Source: an uncultured bacterium | Lineage (GTDB): Bacteria > Bacillota_I > Bacilli_A > Acholeplasmatales > Anaeroplasmataceae | NCBI GenBank assembly: GCA_949292525.1 | Contig: CASEZJ010000008.1 | Location: forward strand, 1 to 35,390 | Length of the DNA stretch: 35,390 nt | Direction of reading: 5' to 3' | In this document: positions 25,513 through 33,923 of the stretch, piece by piece | How the letters are laid out: each line of letters starts with the position of its first letter | Position numbering within the stretch: the first letter of the stretch is position 1 | Made by a program: the position numbers and the translations under genes | The notes under the pieces: generated by a model | The model's input: only the letters and a program-made list of their open reading frames with translations | Told to the model about the DNA's origin: nothing | Databases searched by the model: none

Positions 25513-26501
25513 TGAATGTTGCAATCATAGGTGGTGGAGCTTGGGGAACGACATTAGCTCAAGTTTTAGCCGATAATGGTAATGATATCTTAATAAGAGA
25601 TATAAACTTAGATTTTGTTGAGAAAATAAATAAATATCATGTACATCCTCAGTTTGATGTTTCAATCCCTAGTCGTATTAATGCAACTTCTAATCTTCAA
25701 GAAGCAATCGATTTTGCTAAATACATAGTTTTATGTGTTCCTACTAAGGCAATGCGTAGTGTATTAACCCAAATAGCTGATTTAGCAAATGAAAGTAAAG
25801 TTTTTATTAATGTTTCAAAAGGTATTGAACCAGAAACTACGGATCTAGTTTCAGATATTATTACTGAAACAATTGATAAACAAAAATTAGAAGCCTATGT
25901 TGTCTTATCAGGACCTAGTCATGCTGAAGAATTAATCATGCGTAAATTTACATCATTAGTAAGTGCTTCAACTAATGAATATTATGCTAAATTTGTCCAA
26001 AATTTGTTTGCTAATGGTTACTTAAGAGTCTATACTTCAAGTGATGTTAGAGGAGTAGAGGCTGGAGGAGCAATCAAAAATGCGATTGCAGTAGTTTCAG
26101 GAATCGTAGAAGGCTTAGGACTTGGTGAAAATGCAAGAGCGGCATTAATATGTCGTGGTATGCGTGAAATAGTTAAAATAATTAATTCGTTAGGTGGTAG
26201 TTTAGAAACAGCTTATGGCTTATCAGGTTTAGGTGATTTAATTGTTACCGCAAGTTCTTATAATAGTAGAAATTTTAGAGCTGGTTTAAAAATAGGACAG
26301 GGCCAAACAGCAGATGAAGCCATAAATACCTCTAGCCAAACCGTTGAAGGTGTTAGAACAATTATGGCAGCTCATCAAATTGGACTTAAGTATAATTTAG
26401 ATTTACCGATAATTAATACTAGTTTTTTATTAATAACCGGTAAAATTACATTAAAAGAAAGCCAAAACTTACTATTATCACGAAAATTAAAAGAAGAATA
26501 A
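25512..26501 (+). CDS. gpsA: Glycerol-3-phosphate dehydrogenase [NAD(P)+]
   Basis: GpsA reduces dihydroxyacetone phosphate to sn-glycerol 3-phosphate for phospholipid synthesis. From ATG 25512 it has 329 residues. The N-terminal Rossmann motif is IGGGAWGTTLA (6-16); the C-terminal domain has the catalytic lysine in GGAIKNAIAVVSGI, GLGENARAALI and YGLSGLGDLIVT. A TTG at 25509 is in frame, but AGGAGG at 25498-25503 is spaced correctly for ATG 25512. It is coupled to der by a TGATG overlap. Confidence 0.97.
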   Translation: MNVAIIGGGAWGTTLAQVLADNGNDILIRDINLDFVEKINKYHVHPQFDVSIPSRINATSNLQEAIDFAKYIVLCVPTKAMRSVLTQIADLANESKVFINVSKGIEPETTDLVSDIITETIDKQKLEAYVVLSGPSHAEELIMRKFTSLVSASTNEYYAKFVQNLFANGYLRVYTSSDVRGVEAGGAIKNAIAVVSGIVEGLGLGENARAALICRGMREIVKIINSLGGSLETAYGLSGLGDLIVTASSYNSRNFRAGLKIGQGQTADEAINTSSQTVEGVRTIMAAHQIGLKYNLDLPIINTSFLLITGKITLKESQNLLLSRKLKEE

Positions 26502-26529
26502 TTGCATTATCTAAAAAAAATGATATAAT
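26502..26529 (+). promoter_or_regulatory. Promoter of the HU gene
   Basis: TTGCAT (26502-26507), 16 bases, TATAAT (26524-26529) with TG at 26521-26522. Combines a fair -35 with an extended -10, in line with an abundant product. Confidence 0.75.
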
Positions 26530-26551
26530 AAGGAAAAACGGAGGTATAATG

Positions 26552-26824
26552 ATGAATAAAGCAGAATTAGTAGCTGTAGTAGCTGAAAGATTAAGTATAA
26601 CAAAAGTTGACGCTGAAAGAACTTTAGATGGTTTTTTAGATGTTATTTGTGAAACATTAGGCGAAGGAGAAAAAGTAGTTATTTCTGGCTTTGGTACATT
26701 TGAAGTTAGAGATAGAGTTGCGCGTGTTGGACGTAATCCTCGTACTGGTGAAGACATTAATATTCCTGGTCAAAAGAGCCCTGCTTTTAAAGCTGGTAAA
26801 GGAATGAAAGATGCTGTAAAATAG
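26552..26824 (+). CDS. hup: DNA-binding protein HU
   Basis: A 90-residue histone-like protein that bends and compacts DNA as a dimer. Family marks: MNKAELVAVVAERL, GFGTFEVRDRVARVGRNPRTGE in the beta arm with the tip proline, and PAFKAGKGMKDAV at the C-terminus. Two ATG codons (26549, 26552) are adjacent; GGAGG at 26540-26544 is 7 bases from 26552, which gives the classical MNK start. It is monocistronic with its own promoter, and the terminator begins within the stop codon. Confidence 0.97.
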   Translation: MNKAELVAVVAERLSITKVDAERTLDGFLDVICETLGEGEKVVISGFGTFEVRDRVARVGRNPRTGEDINIPGQKSPAFKAGKGMKDAVK

Positions 26825-26844
26825 GGCTTAGGTCCTATTTTTTT
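26818..26844 (+). terminator. Terminator of the HU gene
   Basis: AAAATAGG (26818-26825) pairs with CCTATTTT (26834-26841), ending in T to 26844. The HU stop codon lies inside the left arm. Confidence 0.8.
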
Positions 26845-26854
26845 GTTTAATAGT

Positions 26855-27796
26855 ATGAATGAAGCTGTTTTATATATTTTAGAAAATAATCTTAACGCTT
26901 TAAAAGATTACTTAAATTACAATTCAATAAATCAAGTTGATGAAAAGGGCAATACTCTTCTTCATTACGCAATCACGTATAATCGTTTAGAAATTTGTTA
27001 TTTTTTGATAAATTCTCACATTTTTTTAAATGCTCAAAATCATTTAGGTATGACACCTATTTTACTTGCTATTCATAAAAATATGATAAGTGTATGTGAT
27101 AGTTTATTAAAAAATAATTGTGATGTAACGCTACGTACCGATAAAGGAGAAACTCCATTTTATTATGCTTTTTTATATGGCCGGGAAGAAATCATTAAAT
27201 TATTCATTGAATATCGCAAAGCTGATTTTACACAAAAAAATCAAAATGGAGAAAACATCATTTTTGCCTTAGTTAGAAATGGTAATCTAGCACTTTTAGA
27301 AGAATATTTTACAGATGAATTAGCTAACGAAAGTGATGATTATGCCAATAATTTATTACACTTATCTTGTAATTATAATGATATCGATATTATTAATTTC
27401 TTAATAAATAAAGGTGTAGAAATTAATAAGCAAAACAAATATCGAGAAACCCCACTTTTCAATGCGATTAAGAATATTAATTACCCAATTGTTAAACTTT
27501 TACTTCAAAAAGGAGCTTTAACAAATTTTAAAAATCGGGATGGGGTATTATTATCTAAGTTTTTAAAAGATACATTTTCAACTTTATTAGCATATGACTT
27601 AACTGACAAAGAAAGAATTAATTATCCTCTTCATTATGCAGTTATTGTTAATGACAAAAATATGTTTAGAGACAATTTAAATAAATACAATTTAGAGAAT
27701 AAAGATTATTTTAATAAAACTGTTAAAGACTTAATAAAGTCTTTAGAATATAGTAGTTTTAATACCATTATAAAAGAATATATGCATAATAGTTAA
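26855..27796 (+). CDS. Ankyrin-repeat protein
   Basis: A 313-residue protein composed almost entirely of ankyrin repeats, about seven units of 33 residues: e.g. KGNTLLHYAITYNRLEICYF, LGMTPILLAIHKNMISVCDS, KGETPFYYAFLYGREEIIKL, YANNLLHLSCNYNDIDIINF, YRETPLFNAIKNINYPIVKL. Ankyrin repeats bind other proteins. There is no signal peptide, so it should be cytoplasmic. It begins 30 bases after HU, immediately after the HU terminator, with neither promoter nor ribosome binding site visible before ATG 26855 (an in-frame TTG at 26843 lies in the T-run). It may be translated from read-through transcripts at low level. Confidence 0.82.
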   Translation: MNEAVLYILENNLNALKDYLNYNSINQVDEKGNTLLHYAITYNRLEICYFLINSHIFLNAQNHLGMTPILLAIHKNMISVCDSLLKNNCDVTLRTDKGETPFYYAFLYGREEIIKLFIEYRKADFTQKNQNGENIIFALVRNGNLALLEEYFTDELANESDDYANNLLHLSCNYNDIDIINFLINKGVEINKQNKYRETPLFNAIKNINYPIVKLLLQKGALTNFKNRDGVLLSKFLKDTFSTLLAYDLTDKERINYPLHYAVIVNDKNMFRDNLNKYNLENKDYFNKTVKDLIKSLEYSSFNTIIKEYMHNS

Positions 27797-27801
27797 TCTG
27801 C

Positions 27802-27830
27802 TTGCATAATATTTTTTAGTGTGTTATAAT
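27802..27830 (+). promoter_or_regulatory. Promoter of the rimP-nusA-infB operon
   Basis: TTGCAT (27802-27807), 17 bases, TATAAT (27825-27830), TG at 27822-27823. It starts six bases after the ankyrin gene ends. Confidence 0.78.
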
Positions 27831-27842
27831 CTTTACAACCAA

Positions 27843-27867
27843 AGAGAGGTAACACCTCTCTTATTTT
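27843..27867 (+). terminator. Leader hairpin of the rimP operon, possible attenuator
   Basis: AGAGAGGT (27843-27850) and ACCTCTCT (27854-27861) form a perfect 8-bp hairpin with a three-base loop, followed by TATTTT. It lies within the transcript about 6 bases from the predicted start, before the AAGGAGG of rimP. It could terminate a fraction of transcripts, a natural point for control by NusA encoded downstream (inference), or protect the 5' end. Confidence 0.55.
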
Positions 27868-27887
27868 AATGTTTAAGGAGGCTTAAA

Positions 27888-28334
27888 GTGGAGTTAGAAA
27901 AAGTTAGAGAAATTGTTTTAAATATTATTAAAGATAAAGAATATTCGCTTTACGATATTTCAGAAGAAAAAATAGGAAATGATAATATTCTTCAAATTTT
28001 GATAGATAAAGAGCCACATATTTCAATTGATGAACTAGCTTATTTAAATGAAGCAATCTCTTTAGAATTAGATAAAATAGATGCTAATTGGCCGCCCTAC
28101 CTATTAGAGGTTTCATCGCCAGGTGCTGAAAAAGAATTACGTAATTATGAAGAGATAGCAAATAGTATTGAAAAATATGTTTATCTCGAAGTTGCTGATG
28201 CAAATTACTTTGGTTATTTATTAGAAGTAAATCCAGAGTATTTAGTTATTAAATTAAATTTGAAAGGTAGAATAAAAAAACAACAAATAGCTATCAACGA
28301 TATTTTGTTCATTCGTTTAGCAGTAAAAGTTTAA
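27888..28334 (+). CDS. rimP: Ribosome maturation factor RimP
   Basis: RimP assists 30S subunit assembly. The 148-residue protein (family about 150) has the N-terminal alpha/beta domain with LEVSSPGAEKEL and the C-terminal SH3-like barrel (KYVYLEV..YLLEVNPEYLVIKLN). The start is GTG 27888 with AAGGAGG seven bases upstream. First gene of the conserved operon that ends with rbfA. Confidence 0.95.
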   Translation: MELEKVREIVLNIIKDKEYSLYDISEEKIGNDNILQILIDKEPHISIDELAYLNEAISLELDKIDANWPPYLLEVSSPGAEKELRNYEEIANSIEKYVYLEVADANYFGYLLEVNPEYLVIKLNLKGRIKKQQIAINDILFIRLAVKV

Positions 28335-28344
28335 AGGAGAAAAT

Positions 28345-29427
28345 ATGATCAGTAAAGAATTTTACAAAAATCTAAATGATGTTAGTGAGAATAGAGAATT
28401 ACCTAAAGAAGACTTATATGAAATAGTTAAAAGAGCATTTGTATATGCCTTCAAAAAAATATTTGGTAATGAATCTTGTCGTGTTGTCTTAAATCCCGAC
28501 AAACAAGAAATTAATATTTATAAAGTGGAAAGAGTTGTTGAAGAATATAGTCAAACTCCAGCTGAAGATGGTATAAGCGAAATATTACTTGAAAATGCTC
28601 GTAAACTTAAAGGTAAATCTAATGTTAAAGTTGGGCAAATCATTGAAACACCTGTAGCTATGTCTGAACTTGGTAGACAAGGTGCAAATATGATGAAATC
28701 TACTTTTAATCAAAGTTTAAAACAATTAGAAAGAGAAAAAGCAGAGGCTTATTTTAAAAACTTAGAAGGCGAAATGATTAAAGCTAAAGTAGTTGACGTT
28801 AAAGAAGACTTTTTAATTTTAGATATTGGTAGAAATATAACTACTTTTTTACCAAAGAAAGAATTATTAGTTAACGATAAACCAATGGTTGGCGATTATC
28901 TTCGCGTATTTATTCGCAAAGTTGAACATACTAACAAAGACCCAAAAGTTTATGTAAGTAGAAATGATCGCAATTTAATAAATCGTTTATTAGAAACTTA
29001 CATTCCGGAAATAGCTGAAGGAATAATTGAAGTCAAAGGAATAGCTCGTGATCCAGGCGATAGATGTAAGATTGCGGTTTATTCAAATGATCCAAATGTC
29101 GAAGCTGTAGGGGCTTGTGTTGGTGAAGGTGGAAGTAGAATTAAGGAGATTATTGATGCCTTAAATGGTGAAAAAATCGACTTATATAAATGGAGCCCAA
29201 ATATCGAAGAAACTATTGCTAATAGTTTACAACCAGCTACAGTTACTAAAGTATTAAATGTTGATCCTAAAACTAAAACTTCAGTAGCTATTGTTCCAGA
29301 TGATGAGTTGAGCTTAGCTATTGGTAAGTCTGGTCAAAATGTTCGTTTAGCTGTTCAATCATCAGGTTGGAAAATTGACATTAAGTCTTTAAAACAAGCT
29401 TTTGATGAAGGATTAGTAAATTTATGA
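28345..29427 (+). CDS. nusA: Transcription factor NusA
   Basis: NusA binds RNA polymerase and nascent RNA and modulates pausing, termination and antitermination. The 360 residues cover the N-terminal polymerase-binding domain (1-130), an S1 domain (about 140-205: MIKAKVVDVKEDFLILDIG) and two KH domains (about 215-345: GACVGEGGSRIKEII, LSLAIGKSGQNVRLA). The acidic C-terminal repeats of enteric NusA are missing, as is normal for Firmicutes. AAAGGAG precedes the ATG; its TGA overlaps the ylxR start by 4 bases. Confidence 0.97.
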   Translation: MISKEFYKNLNDVSENRELPKEDLYEIVKRAFVYAFKKIFGNESCRVVLNPDKQEINIYKVERVVEEYSQTPAEDGISEILLENARKLKGKSNVKVGQIIETPVAMSELGRQGANMMKSTFNQSLKQLEREKAEAYFKNLEGEMIKAKVVDVKEDFLILDIGRNITTFLPKKELLVNDKPMVGDYLRVFIRKVEHTNKDPKVYVSRNDRNLINRLLETYIPEIAEGIIEVKGIARDPGDRCKIAVYSNDPNVEAVGACVGEGGSRIKEIIDALNGEKIDLYKWSPNIEETIANSLQPATVTKVLNVDPKTKTSVAIVPDDELSLAIGKSGQNVRLAVQSSGWKIDIKSLKQAFDEGLVNL

Positions 29428-29702
29428 TGCGAGAAAAAAAATTAGTTTTAAGAACTTGTGTTGTTAGTAAAGAAGTTTGTGAAAAAAAAGACTTGATAAG
29501 AGTAGTAAGAACTCCTGAAGGACAAGTTATTATCGATTTAAAAGGTAAGGCCAACGGAAGAGGAGCTTATCTAAAAAAAGATAAAAATGTCGTTTTAAAA
29601 GCCCAAAAAACTAAAGTTTTAGATAAAAAATTGGAGGTAGAAGTTCCTGATAATATTTATGAAGAACTTCTAAATATTCTAAATGATGAAAATTCTAAAT
29701 AA
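29424..29702 (+). CDS. ylxR: YlxR (DUF448) RNA-binding protein
   Basis: A 92-residue basic protein of the YlxR family, encoded between nusA and infB in most Firmicutes. The family core is RTCVVSKEVCEKKDLIRVV and GKANGRGAYLKKD. The fold suggests RNA binding; in Bacillus it has been described as a nucleoid or RNase P-related regulator. It overlaps nusA (ATGA) and the next gene by 20 bases. An ATG at 29427 is an alternative start. Confidence 0.92.
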   Translation: MMREKKLVLRTCVVSKEVCEKKDLIRVVRTPEGQVIIDLKGKANGRGAYLKKDKNVVLKAQKTKVLDKKLEVEVPDNIYEELLNILNDENSK

Positions 29703-29976
29703 TATTGGTCTTTGTTTTAGGGCAGGCCATATTTTAGTTGGTGAGAATTTAGTAGTAGAAGCAATTAGAAAAAATGATATTTGTTATATTTTTCTAGCTA
29801 ATGATGCCGGAAAAAACACTACTAAGAAAATCCTTGATAAAGCTAAATTTTATCAAGTTGAAGTTAATTTGGATTACGATACATTTTCCTTATCTAATGC
29901 AATAGGTAAGGAAAATAAGAAGGTATTAGGTATTAAGAAAAGTGGAGAATCATTTTTGAAAATATTAAGAAAGTAG
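29683..29976 (+). CDS. ylxQ: L7Ae-family ribosomal protein YlxQ
   Basis: A 97-residue member of the L7Ae/L30e/S12e/Gadd45 family, known to bind kink-turn RNA. Marks: LNNIGLCFRAGHILVGENLV, YIFLANDAGKNTTKKILDK. It starts inside the end of ylxR (second ATG at 29686 equally possible) and ends 8 bases before infB. The role in the ribosome is not settled in the family. Confidence 0.9.
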   Translation: MMKILNNIGLCFRAGHILVGENLVVEAIRKNDICYIFLANDAGKNTTKKILDKAKFYQVEVNLDYDTFSLSNAIGKENKKVLGIKKSGESFLKILRK

Positions 29977-29984
29977 GTGTTTCT

Positions 29985-31802
29985 ATGCCTAAATCAAAAA
30001 AGAAAGAAAAACGAATTTCAAATATACCTCAAGTTAGCAAAGAACAAGAGGAAAAAGTAATAATTTATAAGCCTAACATGACAGTTTTAATGTTAGCTAC
30101 AGCTTTAGGAAAACCATTAAATCAAGTAATGATGAAATTGATTCAAAATGGTATAATGGCTAGCCAAAGCGATATTGTTGATAGAGATACTGTAGAGTTA
30201 ATTGCGCTTGATTATAATTTTGAAATTAAAGATGAAGTTATTACTGATGCAGCTCGTTTTGATGAATTTAAAATTGTTGATGATGAAGCAAATTTAGTTA
30301 AAAGACCTCCGGTAGTTACGATTATGGGTCATGTTGATCATGGTAAAACAACATTGTTAGACACGATACGTAATTCACGTGTAGCTTTAGGTGAAGCTGG
30401 TGGTATTACACAACATATCGGTGCATATCAAATTAATCATAATGGCTATGATATTACATTCATTGATACGCCTGGACATGCTGCGTTTACCCAAATGCGC
30501 GCTAGAGGTGCATCTATAACTGATATTGTTGTTTTAGTTGTAGCAGCTGATGATGGTGTTATGCCCCAAACAGAAGAAGCTATTGAACATGCTAAAGCCG
30601 CAAAATGCCCGATCATTGTAGCGGTAAATAAAATTGATAAGCCTCAAGCAAACCCTGATCGAGTTAAAGAAGAATTATCACGTTATAATTTAATTCCTGA
30701 AGAATGGGGCGGTGATACGATCTATGTTAATATTTCCGCTTTAAAAGGAACAGGTGTAAAAGAATTATTAGAAAATATAGAATTAGTTGCAGACATTAAA
30801 AATTTACAAGCTAATCCAAATCGTTTAGCTATGGGTACAGTAATTGAAGCAGGTCTAGATAAAAATAAAGGTCCTTATGCCACACTACTTGTTCAAAATG
30901 GAACTTTAAAAGTTGGTGATGCCTTAGTATGTGGCGAAACTTTTGCTAAAGTAAGAACAATGGAAGATGATCGTCATATCAGATATCAAGAAGCTAAACC
31001 AAGTCAAGCTTTAATGGTTACAGGTCTTGATAGCGTATGTCAAGCTGGTGATAAATTTATGGTTTTTGCTAGTGAACAAGAAGCAAAAGCAATCGCTGCT
31101 GAACGTAAGATTAGAGCTAAAGAAAAAGAAACAGAAACAGAAGGAAATAAGCCACGAAATATCAATGATCTATTTAATAAAATTGATAATAAAAATAAAG
31201 AATTAAATATCATTATTAAAGCAGATGCTCAAGGTAGTGCAGAGGCTTTAAGAAATTCCCTATTAAAAATTGAAGTTCCTGACGTAACACTAAATATTAT
31301 TAGATGTAATGTTGGTACAATAACTGAAGATGATATCAATTTAGCTGATGGATCTCAAGCTTTAATCATTGGTTTTAATGTAAGACCTATGCCAAATGTT
31401 AAATCTACTGCGCAAGCAAAGAAAGTTCAAATTAGATTATATAGTATTATTTATGATGTAACTAATGATATTGAAGCAGCCTTGAAAGGTTTACTTGACC
31501 CAATTTATGAAGATGTTGTAACAGGCTACCTAGAAGTTAGAGAATTATTCAAGATTTCTAAAATAGGTACTATTGCCGGTTGTTATGTAACAGATGGTTA
31601 TGTAACTTCTACAGCAACAATTAGATTATTAAGAGAAGGTATCGTTGTTTATGAAGGCAAGTTAGCTACTTTACGTCGTTTTAAAGATGATGTTAAAGAA
31701 GTTAAAAATGGTTATGAATGCGGTGTTAGAATAGATGGCTATAACGACATCAAAATTGGTGATGTTATAGAAGCTTCTACCGCTAAAGAGGTAAAACAAT
31801 GA
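29985..31802 (+). CDS. infB: Translation initiation factor IF-2
   Basis: IF-2 is the GTPase that places formylmethionyl-tRNA on the 30S subunit. The 605-residue form is short: after a basic N-terminus comes one IF2N module (about 25-85), the G domain with GHVDHGKT (115-122), DTPGH (161-165) and NKID (215-218), then beta-barrel domain II, domain III and the C-terminal tRNA-binding domain IV (to 605). The long variable N-terminal repeats of other bacteria are missing, in keeping with a compact genome. It overlaps rbfA by 4 bases. Start context AAGTAGGTG. Confidence 0.98.
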   Translation: MPKSKKKEKRISNIPQVSKEQEEKVIIYKPNMTVLMLATALGKPLNQVMMKLIQNGIMASQSDIVDRDTVELIALDYNFEIKDEVITDAARFDEFKIVDDEANLVKRPPVVTIMGHVDHGKTTLLDTIRNSRVALGEAGGITQHIGAYQINHNGYDITFIDTPGHAAFTQMRARGASITDIVVLVVAADDGVMPQTEEAIEHAKAAKCPIIVAVNKIDKPQANPDRVKEELSRYNLIPEEWGGDTIYVNISALKGTGVKELLENIELVADIKNLQANPNRLAMGTVIEAGLDKNKGPYATLLVQNGTLKVGDALVCGETFAKVRTMEDDRHIRYQEAKPSQALMVTGLDSVCQAGDKFMVFASEQEAKAIAAERKIRAKEKETETEGNKPRNINDLFNKIDNKNKELNIIIKADAQGSAEALRNSLLKIEVPDVTLNIIRCNVGTITEDDINLADGSQALIIGFNVRPMPNVKSTAQAKKVQIRLYSIIYDVTNDIEAALKGLLDPIYEDVVTGYLEVRELFKISKIGTIAGCYVTDGYVTSTATIRLLREGIVVYEGKLATLRRFKDDVKEVKNGYECGVRIDGYNDIKIGDVIEASTAKEVKQ

Positions 31803-32137
31803 ACGAGATCAAATTAAGAAGATTAGAATCACTAGCTCAAAGAGAATTATCTTTATGGTTATTAAATAAAGCTAAGGCTGATGAATTAAAAGAAATATCA
31901 GTAACAGCAATTAAAATCACAAATGATTTATCATATATGACAATATATTATGTTGTTTATAATAAAGATAAACAAGATTTATTAGCGACAATTTTAGAAA
32001 ATCGTAAAGGTGAAATAAGGACTTATCTAGCTAGTAAAATAGGTGCTCGTAAGATGCCAGAATTGATATTTAAATATGATACTTCTATTGATTATGGTAA
32101 TCATATCGATGACCTACTAAAGAAAATTAATGAATAA
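31799..32137 (+). CDS. rbfA: Ribosome-binding factor A
   Basis: RbfA is a KH-like factor that binds 16S rRNA during late 30S maturation and cold adaptation. The 112 residues show the N-terminal RRLESLAQRELSLWL, the strand VTAIKITNDLSYMTIYYVV and the PELIFKYDTSIDYGNHIDDLL signature. It is the last gene of the operon (ATGA overlap with infB) and is followed by a strong terminator. truB and ribF, common next genes, are not adjacent. Confidence 0.95.
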   Translation: MNEIKLRRLESLAQRELSLWLLNKAKADELKEISVTAIKITNDLSYMTIYYVVYNKDKQDLLATILENRKGEIRTYLASKIGARKMPELIFKYDTSIDYGNHIDDLLKKINE

Positions 32138-32188
32138 AATATTAAAATTCTAAATAATATTATTAGCCCTTTAAATAAATGTTAAAAT

Positions 32189-32242
32189 AAAAGTAACCTT
32201 AGCTCCTATAAGTTTTAAACTATAGACTAAGGTTACTTTTTT
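32189..32242 (+). terminator. Terminator of the rimP-rbfA operon
   Basis: Perfect 14-bp arms AAAAGTAACCTTAG (32189-32202)/CTAAGGTTACTTTT (32227-32240) and T to 32242. The loop itself holds an imperfect inverted repeat and the octamer CTCCTATA (32203-32210), which recurs in the neighbouring hairpin. Confidence 0.88.
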
Positions 32243-32251
32243 ATTATATAG

Positions 32252-32304
32252 AAAAAACTCCTATATAATGTAATTAGTCTAGCAACCAAAACAAAATATA
32301 GGAG
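32252..32304 (-). terminator. Terminator of mrp
   Basis: On the minus strand CTCCTATAT (32304-32296) pairs with ATATAGGAG (32266-32258), 29-base loop, followed by six T (32257-32252). It serves the convergent mrp gene that stops at 32333. Confidence 0.75.
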
Positions 32305-32332
32305 GATTGAACAAAGAAATAATAATTTACTA

Positions 32333-33187
32333 CTATTTATCAAGATTTATTTTCGTAAGCTTTACTTTATGTCTTAATTCATGATCTAAATATTTAACTA
32401 AATCATTTAAGAAAGAAGTATCATATTTTTCTATTTCACCCGCATCAACTAAAGTTGTTAATTTTGGGTCAATTGGCATTTTAATTAAAGGTTTAATATT
32501 AAAATGATTAGCAATATCAATAAGTTTAGAAGGGCCAAAAGGCTCAATTATTGTTTTACAATTTGGACATTCAATATAACTCATGTTTTCAACTAAACCT
32601 AAAATAGGAATATTCATCATATTAGCCATTTTAACAGCTTTACCAACAATCATTTGAACTAAATCTTGTGGTGTAGAAATAATTATAACACCATCAAGCG
32701 GAATAGATTGAAAAATAGTAAGAGCTACATCACCAGTTCCAGGTGGCATATCGATAAATAGGTAATCTAAATCTTCCCATAAAACATCTTCATAAAATTG
32801 TTTAATTGCTCCACCTACTACAGGACCACGCCATAAAACAGGATCATCTTCATTAGGTAATAAAAGATTAATAGATACTATTTTTATGCCATCAGTACTT
32901 AATTGGGGGAACATTAAATTTTCATTGCCAGATATAGCATCTTTAACCCCAAAAGCTTTAGGTATAGAAGGTCCGGTAATATCAGCATCTAAAATTCCAA
33001 CTTTATAACCATTTTTTTGGTAAGCACTAGCTATAAGTGATGTTGTTGCTGATTTACCAACTCCACCTTTACCTGATACAACGCCAATTATATGTTTAAT
33101 GTGTGAATATTGATTTAAATTAAAATATTTTGGAGCCCCTTCACACTTAGAGCTACAACTTGCACAATTATGATCGCATTCAGCCAT
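32333..33187 (-). CDS. mrp: Mrp/NBP35-type iron-sulfur cluster carrier ATPase
   Basis: Mrp (ApbC) proteins bind and pass on [4Fe-4S] clusters in an ATP-dependent way. The 284-residue protein has the deviant Walker A SGKGGVGKS (38-46), LDADITGPS, FIDMPPGTGD and the cluster cysteines CPNC (207-210). A short N-terminal cysteine cluster (C4, C8, C11, C15: CDHNCASCSSKC) precedes the ATPase, as in the Nbp35-like subset. GTG 33196 is in frame, but GGGTGA is spaced for ATG 33187, which is chosen. It could serve the iron-sulfur clusters of the hydrogenase and QueH encoded in this window (inference). Confidence 0.94.
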   Translation of the reverse strand: MAECDHNCASCSSKCEGAPKYFNLNQYSHIKHIIGVVSGKGGVGKSATTSLIASAYQKNGYKVGILDADITGPSIPKAFGVKDAISGNENLMFPQLSTDGIKIVSINLLLPNEDDPVLWRGPVVGGAIKQFYEDVLWEDLDYLFIDMPPGTGDVALTIFQSIPLDGVIIISTPQDLVQMIVGKAVKMANMMNIPILGLVENMSYIECPNCKTIIEPFGPSKLIDIANHFNIKPLIKMPIDPKLTTLVDAGEIEKYDTSFLNDLVKYLDHELRHKVKLTKINLDK

Positions 33188-33205
33188 GTTTTTCACCCGA
33201 AGCTA

Positions 33206-33214
33206 ATTATAACA
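33206..33214 (-). promoter_or_regulatory. Extended -10 promoter of mrp
   Basis: Minus-strand TGTTATAAT (33214-33206), weak -35 (TTTAAT at 33234-33229). Confidence 0.6.
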
Positions 33215-33290
33215 AATTATTTATAAAAATTAAATAAATATGCAAAAATAATTATTGATTTGCCTATATATTAGGTGGAGGAAGAAGAAA

Positions 33291-33923
33291 ATGAAAAAAA
33301 TAAGTATATTATTAATGGTGTTATTAATTGTATTATCTATGACTAGTATTAAACCAAAAGCCGCATCAGAATATACAGGTTTTGATGAAATAATGCTAGA
33401 AAGTGGCAAATTATTAAAAAATTATACAAATGCAGAATATGAAGAATATTATAAACATGTCGATAAAAGAAGATTTTGGGGATGGAATGTTTATATCGTA
33501 AACAACAAAGTACCTTGTACTTACATAGCTAGAACAGTTTATGAGACGACTAATACTGGTGAAGAAGAAATAACATATGAAATTAATGTGACAACAGAAA
33601 CTGAAGTTAAAACAATAATTAATGCTAGTGGTTCAATTTCTTATGGCTTATCAGGTTCAGTAAAGAAATTCAAACATGATTTAGATGCTGAAGTGGGATT
33701 AGAATATAAATATCAAATCACTGAAGGTAAAACAAAAACCGAAAAACTTAAAATACCTGTCGAAGGTAAAACCAAACTTTTAGTTACTGTTACAGGTACA
33801 GGTTATGTTACTAATGGAGTAGCGAGTTATTATTCTTTGTGGTTAAATGTTGAAAGAGGTGGATTTGAATATTTTACAATAACTAGCGAATATCAAACAA
33901 TTGAAAAAGTGGCTGTACAATGA
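33291..33923 (+). CDS. Secreted beta-rich protein, aerolysin-like pattern
   Basis: A 210-residue exported protein. MKKISILLMVLLIVLSMTSI with KPKAA is a Sec signal peptide (cleavage near 24-25) without a lipobox. The mature part has alternating polar/hydrophobic strands, rich in Thr, Ser, Gly, Lys and Glu (VTTETEVKTIINASGSISYG, EYKYQITEGKTKTEKLKIPV, EGKTKLLVTVTGTGYVTNG). This arrangement, including an IPV-x-GKTK-strand turn, recalls the pore-forming module of aerolysin/ETX-MTX2 proteins, but the match is a pattern impression, not a proven homology. A TTG at 33255 is in frame, but GGTGGAGG (33274-33281) fits ATG 33291. It is coupled by ATGA to the next gene and heads an ABC cassette. Confidence 0.85.
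   Translation: MKKISILLMVLLIVLSMTSIKPKAASEYTGFDEIMLESGKLLKNYTNAEYEEYYKHVDKRRFWGWNVYIVNNKVPCTYIARTVYETTNTGEEEITYEINVTTETEVKTIINASGSISYGLSGSVKKFKHDLDAEVGLEYKYQITEGKTKTEKLKIPVEGKTKLLVTVTGTGYVTNGVASYYSLWLNVERGGFEYFTITSEYQTIEKVAVQ

Noticed and set aside
32296-32410. AGGAGG at 32301-32306 followed by a TTG and a 24-codon open frame
   Set aside because: The spacing is too short, the frame runs antisense into the end of mrp, and the AGGAG is explained as an arm of the mrp terminator hairpin.
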